64,000 nucleotides of DNA, from positions 3,410,001 through 3,474,000 of the forward strand of contig OZ004582.1 in NCBI GenBank assembly GCA_963924555.1, written 5' to 3'. Origin of the DNA: Crambe crambe. Its lineage: Eukaryota; Porifera; Demospongiae; Poecilosclerida; Crambeidae. The notes beneath the pieces were generated by a model. The model was given only the letters and a program-made list of their open reading frames with translations, was not told where the DNA came from and ran no database searches. A program made the translations under genes and the position numbers. How positions within the stretch are numbered: position 1 is the first letter of the stretch; every line of letters starts with the position of its first letter. This document shows positions 1 to 10,972 of this stretch, piece by piece.

Positions 1-1
1 T

Positions 2-64
2 CTCTGTGGTACCTGCAAGAGAGAGGGCCATAACAGTCGGACATGTCCAGACAGGGAGCATTAG
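2..64 (+). pseudogene. C-terminal CCHC zinc-knuckle fragment of a transposon protein
   Basis: The frame from base 2 reads a CxxC...GHNxRTC knuckle followed by four residues and a TAG. The GHNSRTCP form is typical of the C-terminal knuckle of MULE/Mutator-like transposases, but retroviral-type Gag knuckles are alike, so the parent family is not certain. Only the tail lies in the window; the rest would be left of base 1. Confidence 0.45.
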
Positions 65-1095
65 CAGAGTTGTTGGCAGTTTTTTATTTTCATCATGCGC
101 CTGGACAGTCCAGACATGCACCTAACATCTTTTAAGTACATACTTTTATACCTTATCTACTCTTCTATCACAGTCCAGGTATACACCACACATGTGCAAC
201 TCACAATTCTTATATATTTATCGTGCTTTTAAGTACATGCATACCTTTAATTCTCTCTAACATGCACCTGGACAGTCCAGGTATGCACCACACATACAAC
301 TTTTGTATCTATCGTGCTTTTAAGTACATGCCTTTACATGCCCTTATTTCTCTCTATCTCGGTGTGAGCAGGGTGGTAGGGTGGGGGGCCAGCAAAGCAG
401 TGTCACTTTTTCACGACAGTGCTGGCTATCACCCATAGCATTCTTTAAGACCAATTTCTTGAAATATGTAATGGGTGCAAGAACACTGCACCATCCTACA
501 TCAACGATGAAACTAATTGCCCCACAAGCTCACACCAAGAATCTCCATTTGCTATTAAAACTTACAAGCCCTTGTAGACTGACTGGTTTGAAGCTTGTTA
601 GCTTTTAGCCCAGCTATTTGAAAGTAAATAGGTACAAAACAGAATTCTTCAATAGCTGTCAAGCCTGGCATTCATCTTTACACACAGTTAAAACTGCTCT
701 TCTTCCCCAAGTATGCTGAAATGAAGTTTATTCACATGATACTTCTGTTTTGACTTTAACTTCCTAACGCTTTCATTAGCGAGTCCAAAGGAAAAAATGA
801 TATCGAAGCATACAAGTTATAATCATTATTTTTTATGCTCAAAAGAAACTTACACCTTCTAGTAATAGAATGATATGCTACAGGCCTGCTTTGCTTGGAA
901 ATCGGGACCTAAAATAATCAGGAAATTAATACGTTACGTACCCACTTTTTGACGATCTAGTTATTAAAAAAACGGCACCGTAAACATCTACAGTTTATGC
1001 CACAAAAACTCGAAGAAAACACCAAAAAAACAAACTAAAAAATGCAAAATGTAGCTCAAGCTTTCCTGTTTTTTAAAAAAAAAACTATTTATCAG
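65..1095. other. AT-rich stretch without a recognised gene
   Basis: No coding exon is supported here. Bases 107-365 hold a threefold imperfect tandem repeat (separate entry). The rest is AT-rich with homopolymer A/T runs near 960-1085. It is the 3' flank of the minus-strand gene that ends at 1096. Confidence 0.5.
107..365. repeat. Imperfect tandem repeat, three copies, about 65-102 bp
   Basis: Units begin CAGTCCAG(G/A) and contain CTTTTAAGTACATGC; copies start near 107, 171 and 273. The third junction contains the palindrome CCTGGAC-A-GTCCAGG. No function is evident. Confidence 0.6.
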
Positions 1096-2264
1096 TCACA
1101 ATAATAATTCTAAGTCTCCATCATTATAATCTTGCAACAGATCAAATTCATATATTTCTTCTTCTCCAAAGTATATTACCTCAAATAACTGGGGTTCTGG
1201 GGCACCAACTACTAGACCATGGTACCAGGTTGTGGTACTGTCTTGCTCATCAACAAACCGATGCTTGATTTGTTTCCCAATCCAACTGTTTGGCATGCTT
1301 AGAATATCGGCAACTTCTACTCTTGGATTTGAATCTATTAGCTCACACAAATTGGACATAAGTTGATCAGAAGATAGCTTTTTCTTCACCTTTGAAGAGG
1401 AGAAAATGGTTTTATCAGGATATGGCTGCTTCAGGACAAACTATCACTTTCCTCCTCACTTAGACTTGCCTCAGAATCTGTAAAAGTTTTGCATGGTTTC
1501 AACCTTCTTCGTAAACGATAGTACCTTGCTTTAGTTTTCTTGATTTTCTCTCGACACTTCCTCAACTTTTCAGCGTTTTTTGCTTCATGTTTCTCATAAC
1601 GCCTTTGAAATCTTTGTAAAGTGTCTGCTAATTTCTTATTCTCTGACACCAAAGTACGGATTAATTTCTTTTTTTCTTTAATATTAAGCATTTTCCTTTT
1701 TTCCCTTTTATGGAGATTTCGACGATTAACTTCCTTCCTAAGAGAATGATACCTTTTCTGGATCAGTTCTGCTTCACTTTTGGCTGCTTGCAAATCTTTA
1801 GTCAAATCCTTGAAGAGTATTTTATATGCTTGGAATTCTTCTTTTCTTAATATTGACCGCCTTTTGGCATGATCCTGTTTGGTAGGTGGTGCATAACATT
1901 CATTATCTTTTATACATACTGATTGTGGAAGCAAAAATTGACTCTCACAAAATTTATTTAAATTAACAGAGTTACGTTTAAGCACCAAACTACGGTGTTT
2001 TTGATTGACAGTGGTCAATGTCTTAATCAAGGTTAATTCAGCTGGCAGATTTTTAATTGGCCACTTCCTCCCATACAGTTGAGTCAACCAACTGATAGCA
2101 GCCTTCCAAGGTAACCTCCTTATTTTATGGAACTTTACTAATTCATTGATTAGTCCATTAGTTATTTTAGATGGCTGAACTTGAGGAATTGACTGGGAAT
2201 TTAATAATAAAACTTCAGTTGAAAGATTTAGCTGCTGACAATATTTTCCAACAAACTCTGGCAT
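1096..2264 (-). CDS. Coiled-coil protein followed by Spindlin/Ssty-like Tudor domain (one gene or two exons)
   Basis: Two adjacent minus-strand frames. The first (2264-1431, 277 residues from an ATG) has a mixed N-terminal half and a very Lys/Glu/Arg-rich helical region (about residues 135-255) with coiled-coil character, then a Ser/Glu/Asp tail. The second (1389-1096, 97 residues) has a Spin/Ssty-like Tudor pattern: IGKQIKHRF, then WYHGLV, then VIYFGEEEIYEFDL. The second frame has no ATG at its start but follows a pyrimidine tract and AAAG, so it looks like a 3' exon. The best donor (near 1459) does not match its phase, so the exact join is unresolved. Spindlin domains bind methylated histone tails; here the combination is more likely transposon cargo. 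Function is inference. Confidence 0.5.
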
Positions 2265-3147
2265 GCTTCTAAATAGAAAACATATATAGTAGGAATTTAA
2301 AATTCCATGCCTATCAACAATCTAAATGCAAAATATTTACTTAAATTATGTTATTCACACTCTCAATACTAATATTCACCTGAAAATAACTTCACACCAA
2401 CAAAACTTCATAAAGGAGGATACATCAGGCTATGTAAGTATCAACGCTTCGGGGAACTGACTCCTAGGGAGGCTTAAATAGTTTATCTAAGGCAGTATTC
2501 AACGTACTGTTAGGAGAGGAAAGTTCTTACCAGCACGAACGGAAAGAGCAACTCTAGAGCTCCAAAATGATATATTTTTGTGTAGACTTCGGTCCTACGA
2601 TAGCCTGAGAAATTCAAATTGAAAATTTGACCTTTTCGGTGCCGCGCGAAAACGTATAATTTTAAAATTAAATGGTGACGTAATTTTGGTGACCTTTGGA
2701 CTCGCTACTTTCATCCTATTAGTGTAGCTAAACCCTACCTTGATTTATCTTTCAGCATTCAGGCCTCTTTAGCAACCTAGAACAGCAAAGAAGGCTGACA
2801 GAAAACAGCTCCTTCCTCATCCTAGCAGCACGCGGGTGAGAAAAATTAATTCAATGTCTATGACGTCATACGCGTGGACGGACTTACGTAAAGATTACGG
2901 AAATGAATGTTTAGAGGCGATTATCTCGAAACAGCGTAGGCACTTCTTGGCCCGAGGTGGTCCCTTTCAAGCGCTATTATCTCAGCGCGTGTATGAGATC
3001 AGGCTTCCTGGTAAGTATCTATCGACTCCTCTTGGATCAAGAATAAAGAACGGCACCACTAGCTGATTAATTAATGCGCACTTTTATTTTCGCGACCTTT
3101 GACCGCGCGCGGATTTGGCGGGAAATATAAATTCTTAAGATTTTATT
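2265..3147. other. Spacer between divergent genes, with one possible short exon
   Basis: Lies between the minus-strand coiled-coil gene and the plus-strand Merlin transposase, so it must hold both promoters. On the plus strand an ATG at 2854 opens a frame to a strong donor (CTTCCTG then GTAAGTAT, about 3010); it contains a CRE-like TGACGTCA. That could be a first exon of an unrecognised gene or chance. No inverted terminal repeat of the Merlin element was found by eye. Confidence 0.35.
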
Positions 3148-4174
3148 ATGGCCTTTTTGTACACTTCACTCTCTACCTTGGGGCCTGTCCTTCATGGCAG
3201 TATTGAAGGTATCATCGATTACCTTAGGTCTCATAAGTTGCTAGCCACACGAATGGACTGTCCGAAGTAAGACTTATTACCCACACACATTAATAGAAGT
3301 AATTATAATAAAAATAATACTGAATATGTAGATGTTCTATACCAATGAGAGAAAGAACCCGTAAGGACTTAACAGATGGTGTTGGCTGGTTTTGCCCACA
3401 TTGTAAATCCCAGAAGTCAATCAGAGAGGGTAGCTTTTTTGCGAAGTCCCGAATCACACTACAGAAATGGCTAATGCTGCTGTATTTATGGGCAAGAGAG
3501 TATCCTGTCTCAGATGCTCGTGATGAAACTCTCGTAACTAAAACAACAGCAGTTAATGTGTACCAGTGGCTTCGTGAGGTATGTTCAACTGCTTTGCTGA
3601 ATACACCGACCAAGCTGGGAGGACCAGGTGTAGTGCTACAGATAGACGAGTCCCAATTTACACACAAACCCAAGGTAAATTTATATGAAGTTGAAGTGAT
3701 GAAATTATTGCGCATATACACTTTTAGAATCATAGGGGAAGACCAGCAAGAGAGGAAGTATGGGTGTTTGGCATTGTAGATACGCCAGCATTAGGCTACA
3801 TGGAAATTGTAGATAGCCGTGATGCTGCCACACTTTTGCCCATAATTCGAGACCATGTCCAAAGTGGCTCGATTATCCATTCAGACCAGTGGGCTTCATA
3901 TAATCGGGTATCTTCTATCCCTGGAGTGGCAGCTCACCATACAGTCAATCACTCCATAGAATTTGTCAATTCTACAACTGGTGTCCACACACAGAATGTA
4001 GAATCATATTGGAATAGGGCCAAGACAAAGTTCAAACGCATGAAGGGGGTTCATCGCCACCAGCTTCCCTCATATTTGGATGAGTTTATGTGGAGGGAAA
4101 GGAAAGGTTGCTCTCACAGTGAAGCAGTTGGTGGTATTATCGATGAAATAGGGGCTCAATATCCAGTCCCTTAA
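3148..4174 (+). CDS. Merlin (IS1016/ISXO2-like) DDE transposase, three exons
   Basis: Exons 3148-3266, 3332-3674 and 3728-4174 join through a 65-nt intron (phase 2, GTAAGA...TGTAG) and a 53-nt intron (phase 0, GTAAAT...TTTTAG) into a 302-residue reading frame without stops. Splicing restores a complete zinc ribbon (MDCPKC then WFCPHC), the SIREGSFF motif, the first Asp (QIDESQF), the HRGRP motif at the second junction, VFGIVDT, the second Asp (HSDQWASY) and the Glu (VESYWNRAK). Merlin transposases cut and paste with 8-9 bp target duplications. The ATG at 3148 is chosen because it opens the frame feeding the first donor. Appears intact and possibly active; terminal repeats were not located. 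Confidence 0.88.
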
Positions 4175-4430
4175 ATAGAAATACAAAATATTCAAACATC
4201 ATCAGTGATTCTTACTAAAATGACTATTCTTACTACAATGACTACATAAAAGCATTAATCCCCATATTTAACTTACAATAATCAAGTATTTATTCATAAT
4301 TTCCCTTCAGATCATCACCAAAGCAAGTACTGCAGCAGTATCTCGTACTTGATGATGGGTAAGGGTCACTTCACTAAGTTCACTCTCTTGCATGCAGTTA
4401 TAATACATATTCCAGCTATATTTTTGGGCC
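4175..4430. other. 3' flank of Merlin gene, no gene seen
   Basis: AT-rich sequence after the transposase stop. The part from about 4320 on is already homologous to the palindromic repeat at 19.76-20.13 kb. Confidence 0.4.
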
Positions 4431-5095
4431 ATACTGCTTCGATGCTGCAGTACTTGGTTTTCATAATGAAGCTGCAGTTATAATAGCATCCCTACTTCAC
4501 ATTTTTATTTCGAAGAAATTTTTTGCATTAACTTGTTTGCATTCTTCTTTTTTTTTTTTGTGATTATGAAAATTGATAGACACTAAAGTTATAGCTAGCT
4601 AATGCTTCCTTAATTGAACTCAATTAATTTAATGATCAAATTTTTTGTAGTATTTCATTCTGTTCAGGGAGGAGAGTATGACCATCTTGAAGGATGATCA
4701 TCTGCAGTGTAATGGAGTACTGAAAGGAGTGAACATTTTGAAAGTGAACAGCATTAGCTAATTGTTACGTATGTGATATTCAGATGGTACATACGTATGT
4801 CTTGCTTGAGGGAGGAGTATGGGGAGTTTATGCAGTGGCAGTGCATATTAATTTTGGTGTAGTGATCATAATAGTGGATGCCATGAAATGGCCACATCCT
4901 GTGCAGGTGTTATTGTAATAATTATAATAATTGTAAATGAGTCCATTTTTTCTGCAAATATATAAAGCGATTGGTATAATGAACTGAAATGCCAGGTTTA
5001 GGCTTGCCTTGAGATGTTTTTCTGTTTCATGAGATGATTGAGATGAAAGATTTATGAGTTTTTGTATTGTTGCTGTTTTACTTACCTGCATCCAC
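4320..5095 (-). repeat. 3' part of family-B repeat, downstream of P1
   Basis: Bases about 4437-4936 are closely similar to 20026-20460. The block contains the terminal motif shared by all family-B ends (on the minus strand, GCAAAAAATTTCTTC...TGTGAAGTAGGGAT near 4550-4490). It lies just downstream of P1 on the same strand, as the corresponding terminal sequence at 21.89-21.95 kb lies downstream of P2. This suggests that the proline-rich genes belong to the repeat element. Confidence 0.65.
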
Positions 5096-6623
5096 TCATG
5101 TGTGGTAGTGGAAGTGCACTGGAAAAGAGAAGTAGCTGAGCTATGTGTAGGTGGAATAAGTGATTGTAATAATTATTTTGACTTACACGATCCACGCCAA
5201 TAATTCAATTCTGCAATTTCATATGGTGATGTAATAATATATGTAGCTATTTCATACTCACGAGGGAAGGGCATAAATCTCTGCCTCCTACTCCTCCCCC
5301 TCCTACCCCCGCGGTAGGGGAGGAAGGGATATGGCAATGGCACTGTATTGATTAGAATAACAAGAATGTTCTATATATTTGTGTTGTGTGTCAGATATGG
5401 CAATGGCACTGGATTGCAGAAATTTTAGTAAGAATGTTACATAAGAAAGAATGTTACATTTGTGATGTGTGTCATTATTACCAGTTGGAGTACTTGGGCC
5501 AGAGGTGAGAGGGGGAGGGGGATATGGCAATGGCACTGGATTGCAGAAATTTGAGTAAGAATGTTATGTATGTTATACAGTATTACCAGTCCCTGTTGGG
5601 GGGGGGGGGGGGGGGGGGGGGGGAGTATTGGAGGATGTGGCACTGGAGTTTTGCAATAAGAAAGAATGTTACATTTGTGATGTGTGTCAGTATTACCAGT
5701 TCGAGTACTTGGGCCAGAGGTGGGAGGGGGATATGGGAATGGCACTGGATTGCATAAATTTGAGTAAGAATGTTATATTAATTTGAGTATGTTATGCAGT
5801 ATTACCGGTTCCTGTTGGGGGGGGAGGGGTATTGGAGGATGTGGCACTGGAGTTTTGCAATAAGAAAGAATGTTACATTTGTGATGTGTGTCAGTATTAC
5901 CAGTTGGAGTACTCGGGCCAGAGGTGGGAGGGGGAGGGGGATATGGGAATGGCACTGGATTGCAGAAATTTGAGTAGGAATGTTACATTGTTATGCAGTA
6001 TTACCGGTCCCTGTTGGGGGGGGGGGGGGGGGGGGGGAGGGGTATTGGAGGATGTGGCACTGGAGTTTTGCGATAAGAAAGAATGTTACATTTGTGATGT
6101 GTGTCAGTAGCTATTACCAGTTGGGGTAGAGGTGGGAGGGGGAGTGGGAGGGTTGGTAACTGGATGATGTAATATGCAGGTGGTATAGGTACATAGCATG
6201 AGCTTACTATCAGAGCCTGTGGGAGGGGGAGTGGGAGGGTTGGTAACTGGATGATGTAATATGCAGGTGATAGGTATATAACATGTACAAGTATTAGCTT
6301 ACTATCAGAGCCTGCGGGAGAGGTGGGAGGGAGAGTGGGAGGGTTGGTAACTGGATAATGTAATATGCAGGTGATAGGTATATAGCATGTACAAGTATTA
6401 GCTTACTATCAGAGCCAGTGGGAGGGGGAGTGGGAGGGTTGATATGTATTAGCTTACCATCAGAGCCTGTGGGAGAGGTGGGAGGGGGAGTGGGAGGGTT
6501 CGTAACTGGATGATGTGATATGCAGGTGGTATAGTAGGTGCATAGCATGTACAAGTATTAGCTTACTATCAGAGCCTGCGGGAGAGGTGGGAGAGGTGGG
6601 AGGGGGAATGGGAGAGTTGGTAA
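5096..6623 (-). CDS. P1: proline-rich protein encoded by tandem phase-1 micro-exons (5' end not found)
   Basis: Read on the minus strand, the minisatellite here is a row of exon-like blocks, each preceded by ...CCAG and followed by GTAATA or GTAAGC. Blocks 6567-6623, 6458-6505, 6303-6350, 6208-6246, 6118-6159, 5901-5954, 5697-5744 and 5482-5535 are 39-57 nt, all multiples of 3 and all phase 1-1, encoding NPPTPPPTSPTGSD-like or PFPYPPPPPTSGPSTPTG-like peptides. Poly-G blocks (5587-5642, 5806-5846, 6005-6059) alternate with them and are not multiples of 3. The 3' exons are 5262-5342 (Pro-rich, then Arg/Gly-rich, ending RFMPFP), 5187-5210 (24 nt) and 5118-5096 (LHFHYHT, stop). The last three have direct counterparts in P2. 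No known domain; a start codon and signal peptide were not found. The role is unknown. Confidence 0.55.
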
Positions 6624-6640
6624 CTGGATGATGTAAGAGA
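5273..6640. repeat. Minisatellite arrays overlapping the P1 exons, with two long poly-G tracts
   Basis: Two adjoining tandem arrays: about 5273-6118 (long units with GGATATGGCAATGGCACTGG and an alternating poly-G block) and about 6119-6640 (units with GGGAGGGTTGGTAACTGG, about 50-110 bp apart). Uninterrupted G runs lie at 5598-5623 (26) and 6016-6037 (22). They are prone to slippage and could form G-quadruplexes. Confidence 0.85.
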
Positions 6641-7207
6641 GTGGAATAAATATTACTGATTATAGTAAGAAGATTGAAGATACGAACTTACCAGGCATTG
6701 TCTGAGTGGACACGGTGGGTATAGAAGAGTTAAATACATACTTGCATGATATGATAACAGTGCCTCCAAGTATACGGTTTTATCCGTATTTTTACGGATT
6801 TTCACGTGTTAATACGGATACTTGTTAGAGCTCGTCAGCATGGTATACCCTGACATAGGGAACCATGGACAAAATGATCCAGATTTCAATCTTGGATGGT
6901 TTTGTTTCACTCTGTTATTTCTAATTAATTTTGATAGCAGTGGCAAATTATGTAATTAGTCACATGAGCTCAGGTACATAGCACCTGGCATGTATGTCAT
7001 AATCAGGTACATGATACCTGACATCACATGTTAAAGACATGTGGAAGTCACTAGCTGAGGTGTGCAACACCCAGCATAATAATTATAATGTGACAATTTT
7101 AGGTGTACCTGCCACTGATAATATCATTGTTCTTTTTAGGATACAAGAATGCTATTTTCTCTTGTAGAAGTCATCATTCACTGCTGCACTTTGGAGAGAA
7201 ATATGTG
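6641..7207. other. Non-coding spacer containing the intact copy of a duplicated segment
   Basis: Bases about 6826-7372 (reaching into the OTU gene) recur in pieces at 19614-19735, 24723-24785 and 27741-27996. A short perfect palindrome, ATCCGTA-TTTT-TACGGAT, lies near 6790. No coding exon is seen upstream of 7208. Confidence 0.6.
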
Positions 7208-8289
7208 TTAAACAATTTGGATTGGGTCAGTATTACGGATAGGTTTGACATTGAAATGGTTCCTATGATTCTCTAAATACATTGCCTTTTGGGTTATTGG
7301 AATGATGAAGTCCTGGTCCATTTCCTCAGGAGTTATTCTGACCCAGTTATATGAATCAGGCACATAAGTATATACTGAGGTTCTCAGTAAATGTGCAAGA
7401 GTTCTAATTTCATTATCAGTTCCCCAAATCCCATCTTGGTCCATGTTAGTGCTCCTTAAATAATCACTAACATAAACCGGGTCAAGCACATTTCGCATGT
7501 GGTCTATAATTGTTTCACGGACTTGTCTGTAGTGAGAACATGAGCCTGTTATTAGGTATGAAAGGGATCTAAAGAGACAATTACCATCTCCTTGGATTGA
7601 TTTATAAGAAGCAGGACTTGTTAGGGCTAAATTGGGGCCACCTGGGTTCACACCATTTGGACCATGTAATGGCAAGCCTAGTAAATTACAAGCTTCCAAC
7701 TGCCACTCTGAGTCAACAGAGTGAAACCTTAGATCATTCCATACCTCAGTGTTTCTGGATTGTTCCAACCAGTCTGGTGTAGAGTTAGGAGGCTTTAGAG
7801 TGGATCCCACTACATCATAATGGCCAGAAGGATGAAACAGGTATATGGACTTTGCAGTCACATCTACAGTTATTGTTCTGTCAACATTATTGGGACCATA
7901 TCTGTCCCAGTTGCTTGATTCTGTAGAATAAGAGAACACACATACTTTACATAAGTGTGCAAAACACAGTAATTCAATGTCTGATCCCCAAGTGTTACAT
8001 TCAGCCATTTTGCTTTTCTGCAAGTACTCATCAATATTCTGGCAAGTATTAAAACCAGTATGACTTTTGATGTGTCCCAGCATGAGGTGGGCAATACTTC
8101 TCATGTGCTGCACTATTCTAGTACGAATGGCGTGATGCTGGTCTTCACTCCCAGTCACCACTAGAGAGAGGGCTCGGAACATGCAATTTCCATCGCCCTT
8201 AACTCTTTTCACCCTTCTCATGTCTGGACGTGTCAGCGGTCTTTCCCCACTTCCCAGAAATGTAGGATTTTTTTGCTTAAAGATTGCAT
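7208..8289 (-). CDS. Tandem OTU-like cysteine protease, probably Helitron-encoded
   Basis: About 360 residues in one frame with two OTU folds. Domain 1 (about residues 25-165) has the Cys box KGDGNCMFRAL and a C-terminal HPSGHYDVV; domain 2 (about 225-355) has QGDGNCLFRSL and NHRNHFNV. Both keep the Asp-Gly-Asn-Cys nucleophile motif and a late His, so both could be catalytic. OTU proteases cleave ubiquitin or polyproteins. The frame has no ATG at its 5' end; it starts directly downstream of the decayed helicase reading on the same strand. Helitron and Helentron elements of animals are known to carry OTU modules, so one ancestral polyprotein is likely; the join is inferred. The last 60 codons also occur at 27.8-28.0 kb. 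Confidence 0.75.
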
Positions 8290-9290
8290 TCACTGTTCAT
8301 CCACAGAGTGGAATATGAACGGCCATACTTTCTTCTGGCGAGGCTGAGTCCTTACTGATTTTGACTTAGGCTCAGGCTCATGCTTTTTCGTTGTGGGACC
8401 ACATCTCTTTATCACACGTGCCGGTGAGCTTTCTTTTTCTGGAGGCACATGCAGTTGGAGTTTGATAAAGAGGGAGATCTTTTCTAACAATTGCCTTAAC
8501 CTGTTCACTTCTGCAACACTATTTTTGCTTACCCTAATTGATTGTGCATCAAATGTAGTGAGGTACAGTCCATTTAGAGACCGCACTCTTCTACATAGGC
8601 CATCCCATCTGCAAATACCTTTTCTGACAGATCTACGATAGCACAGTTCAACGACAGGCCCTGGCATTTATGTATGGTAACCACATAGGCTAAGATTAAA
8701 GGAAATTGGGTACGGGACACAATAATTCTTAAGTACCATGAACTTTCCCTTCACTTTTTCAATGTCACAGGCGCTGTCTAAATGGTCAAATTTGATAGAA
8801 ACTCTTTCTGGAAATACGCCAAGTATGGTGCCAATGATGTGAAGCAGAAGCTTAAGAAGGAACACATTGAACTTTTGAAAACTGAATTTGAGATCCAATT
8901 TTGATTTTCTTATTATTATTATTATTATTATAATTATTTTTTAAATTTCTTTTTTCCGTGTCCGTTCTTGATTTCCGTTTCCGTATCCGCTCTTGATTTT
9001 CCGCGCACTTGCCCCTTTTGAACTACTGGAACATGAATAACGAACGTGCTGTTTGAGAACTGTAAGAATCTCTTCTGTGAGAGTACCACATCTCACTTTA
9101 CATAATATATCACAGAACCGACCATCTTTTTTCTGTCTTTCATTAATTGTGAGCTCGTCATAATGGACACAGTCCTTCCAGATGTTTATTGATCCAATGT
9201 ATCCCAACTTGTGCACAGTGGCAGCCCTACTCATTTTTTCAAACACAGGGTTGCCATTGACTAGTTGTAATTGGAGTCAGCAGTTCAAAA
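8290..9290 (-). pseudogene. C-terminal half of a Helitron PIF1-type helicase, decayed
   Basis: Read across frames on the minus strand: NGNPVFEKM, DELTINERQKKDGRF, PERVSIKFDHLD, then the motif VI region TIHKCQGLSLNCAIVDLSE and FADGMAYV, then VRSLNGLYLTTFD and an SVAEVNRLR segment. These are the order and motifs of the PIF1-like helicase of Helitron RepHel proteins. A deletion of a few bases removes the ALS of the ALSR motif, and further frame changes separate 8941-9246 from 8668-8898. Walker A, Walker B and the Rep domain are absent. It ends at 8290 where the OTU frame begins. Confidence 0.75.
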
Positions 9291-9665
9291 TCATGTACAT
9301 ATTTCTACCAGCCACATAATACCTGCCTTCTCAATTTTAAGTGATTCTGTATATGCAAGATCTTGCTCAGCCAACTGCCGTGACTCCTTGATCTAGGCCT
9401 TACATACACATGCATACAATAGAACTTTGCTTTATAAATTTAAGATGCATATACCATACCTCAGACTTTTTCTCTTCATATTGTCACTAGAACTAGATAC
9501 AGTGATCACTTCAGGTGTTTTTTTCTGTATTATTAAAATAATATTTATAATACCACTCACTAATGCAAGTACATACCTTTATTAATGACAAACTTTTCCT
9601 TACTCTTTTAGTAGGTTGCTTGAAATCAGAATCAGAAGAATAATAAGCAAAGTCCTATGCCATAA
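9291..9665. other. Spacer without recognised gene
   Basis: AT-rich sequence between the helicase remnant and the family-A repeat terminus at 9666. No exon was recognised. Confidence 0.35.
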
Positions 9666-10720
9666 TCAGAGAGTGCGGTAGCACTCTCTATGTAGGGATG
9701 ACTCGGACGGCCGCGCGCGCCGCCTATAGACTAATACAAAAGTGAAATTCCAGTTCCCCCACTTAGACCTAACAAAAGCTACTGTGAATGATTATCCAGC
9801 CTACTAGAGCCTACTACAATGTGCAGACCAAGTTTCAGGACCAGGGAGCTTACCGTTTCAGAAATACGGCAAGCAGGTAAATCGCTATATTCTTCTTCTT
9901 CTCTATTATTATTATTCTTCTTCTTATTATTATTCTTCTTAGACAACCATATCTCTCGAACCACTCAAGCTACAGCTATGATTTCTGGACAAATCCACTC
10001 CAAATTCTACGAACTACGATCTTTTCTACTCGTTGATCCTCGAAAGAGTCGATGAAAAAGGAGACACTAAGGAGCACAGCACTCGACTAATTCAATTAGG
10101 AAGCCATCTTTTCTATAATACGCATGCGCATGTATTTGATATCCAATTATTCGAAATTATAATATTATTCAGCTGCCTAGCTAGCTAGCTAGGTATAGGT
10201 ATATGTAACTAGAATAGTGATGATGATGATAGACTACTGTATCGACTCGGGGATTTAGATTCAACAAGGTAGACTCTATTTCAGCATCTTCTACCTCCAC
10301 CTTGACTCGTTGATAGTGATTGGGCTGGTATGCTATTGGAGAACTATTCTTCTTTCATCTGTCCCTGCATACACATAGAAGAATGAACTCTATACATAGC
10401 TAAAACCGTAAAAGAGAGGAAAAAAAGACCAGGAACAAGTAAGGGAAAAAGCATTTCGTGAAATGAAAAAAGATGTAGGGATGACCACTGCACAAAAAAG
10501 TAAGGAAACAAGAAGGATGGAATCTTTGTTCTGTATATCCAGCCAACAATCCCTACATGTACGTACATTACTACACTATAATCTGAAGCTACCCGACGTA
10601 TATGTAGGGATTGTTGGCTGGATATACAGAACAAAGATTCCATCCTTCTTGTTTCCTTACTTTTTTGTGCAGTGGTCATCCCTACATCTTTTTTCATTTC
10701 ACGAAATGCTTTTTCCCTTA
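9666..10720 (+). repeat. Family-A repeat copy A1 (A|TC terminus, palindrome, 3' long hairpin)
   Basis: Starts TCAG at 9666 after a host A, with an AGAGAGTGC/GCACTCTCT palindrome, then ATGTAGGGATG, a GC-rich GGCCGCGCGCG block and about 700 bp homologous (inverted) to 15.7-16.35 kb and 55.1-55.75 kb. It ends in a near-perfect inverted repeat (10441-10720, separate entry) finishing CCCTTA before a host T. No transposase is encoded. An internal TTATT/TTCTT microsatellite lies near 9890-9945. Confidence 0.8.
10441..10720. repeat. Long hairpin H1, arms about 118 nt
   Basis: Left arm 10441-10559 and right arm 10596-10720 are reverse complements with almost no mismatches; the loop is about 40 nt. 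The same hairpin occurs at 15426-15705 and 54797-55075. Because of the palindrome both strands give the same short reading frame, which is not a gene. Confidence 0.9.
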
Positions 10721-10972
10721 TACATTATTATGCTTGTGTGATATATCGGTCATACCTTAATTCCAATACTTTAGTCTTGCTTGGGTGAAGATGGGCCTGG
10801 TTCAGATGAAGATATTGGTTCCTAAAATTAATATCAATTTATAATAATTAATACAATACCACAGACCTTATAATTTTCACAAAGGTACAAAGAACCACGA
10901 CGTTCAACGACTCCCTCTCCATCCAGATTGATGTCATTCTTTCAGTATCACACGATAAAACAGTTTAGTTGG

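Noticed and set aside
1390-1459. A 70-nt intron joining the coiled-coil and Spindlin-like frames
   Set aside because: The acceptor is good but the best donor leaves phase 1 while the downstream frame needs phase 0, so it is not asserted.
5524-6110. Glycine-rich frames on the plus strand across the poly-G tracts
   Set aside because: Homopolymer translation. The consistent splice-bordered signal is on the minus strand.
10344-10741. Similar open frames on both strands (also at 15.26-15.72 kb and 54.70-55.17 kb)
   Set aside because: They are produced by the hairpin: each arm reads the same peptide on opposite strands. No domain and no start context.
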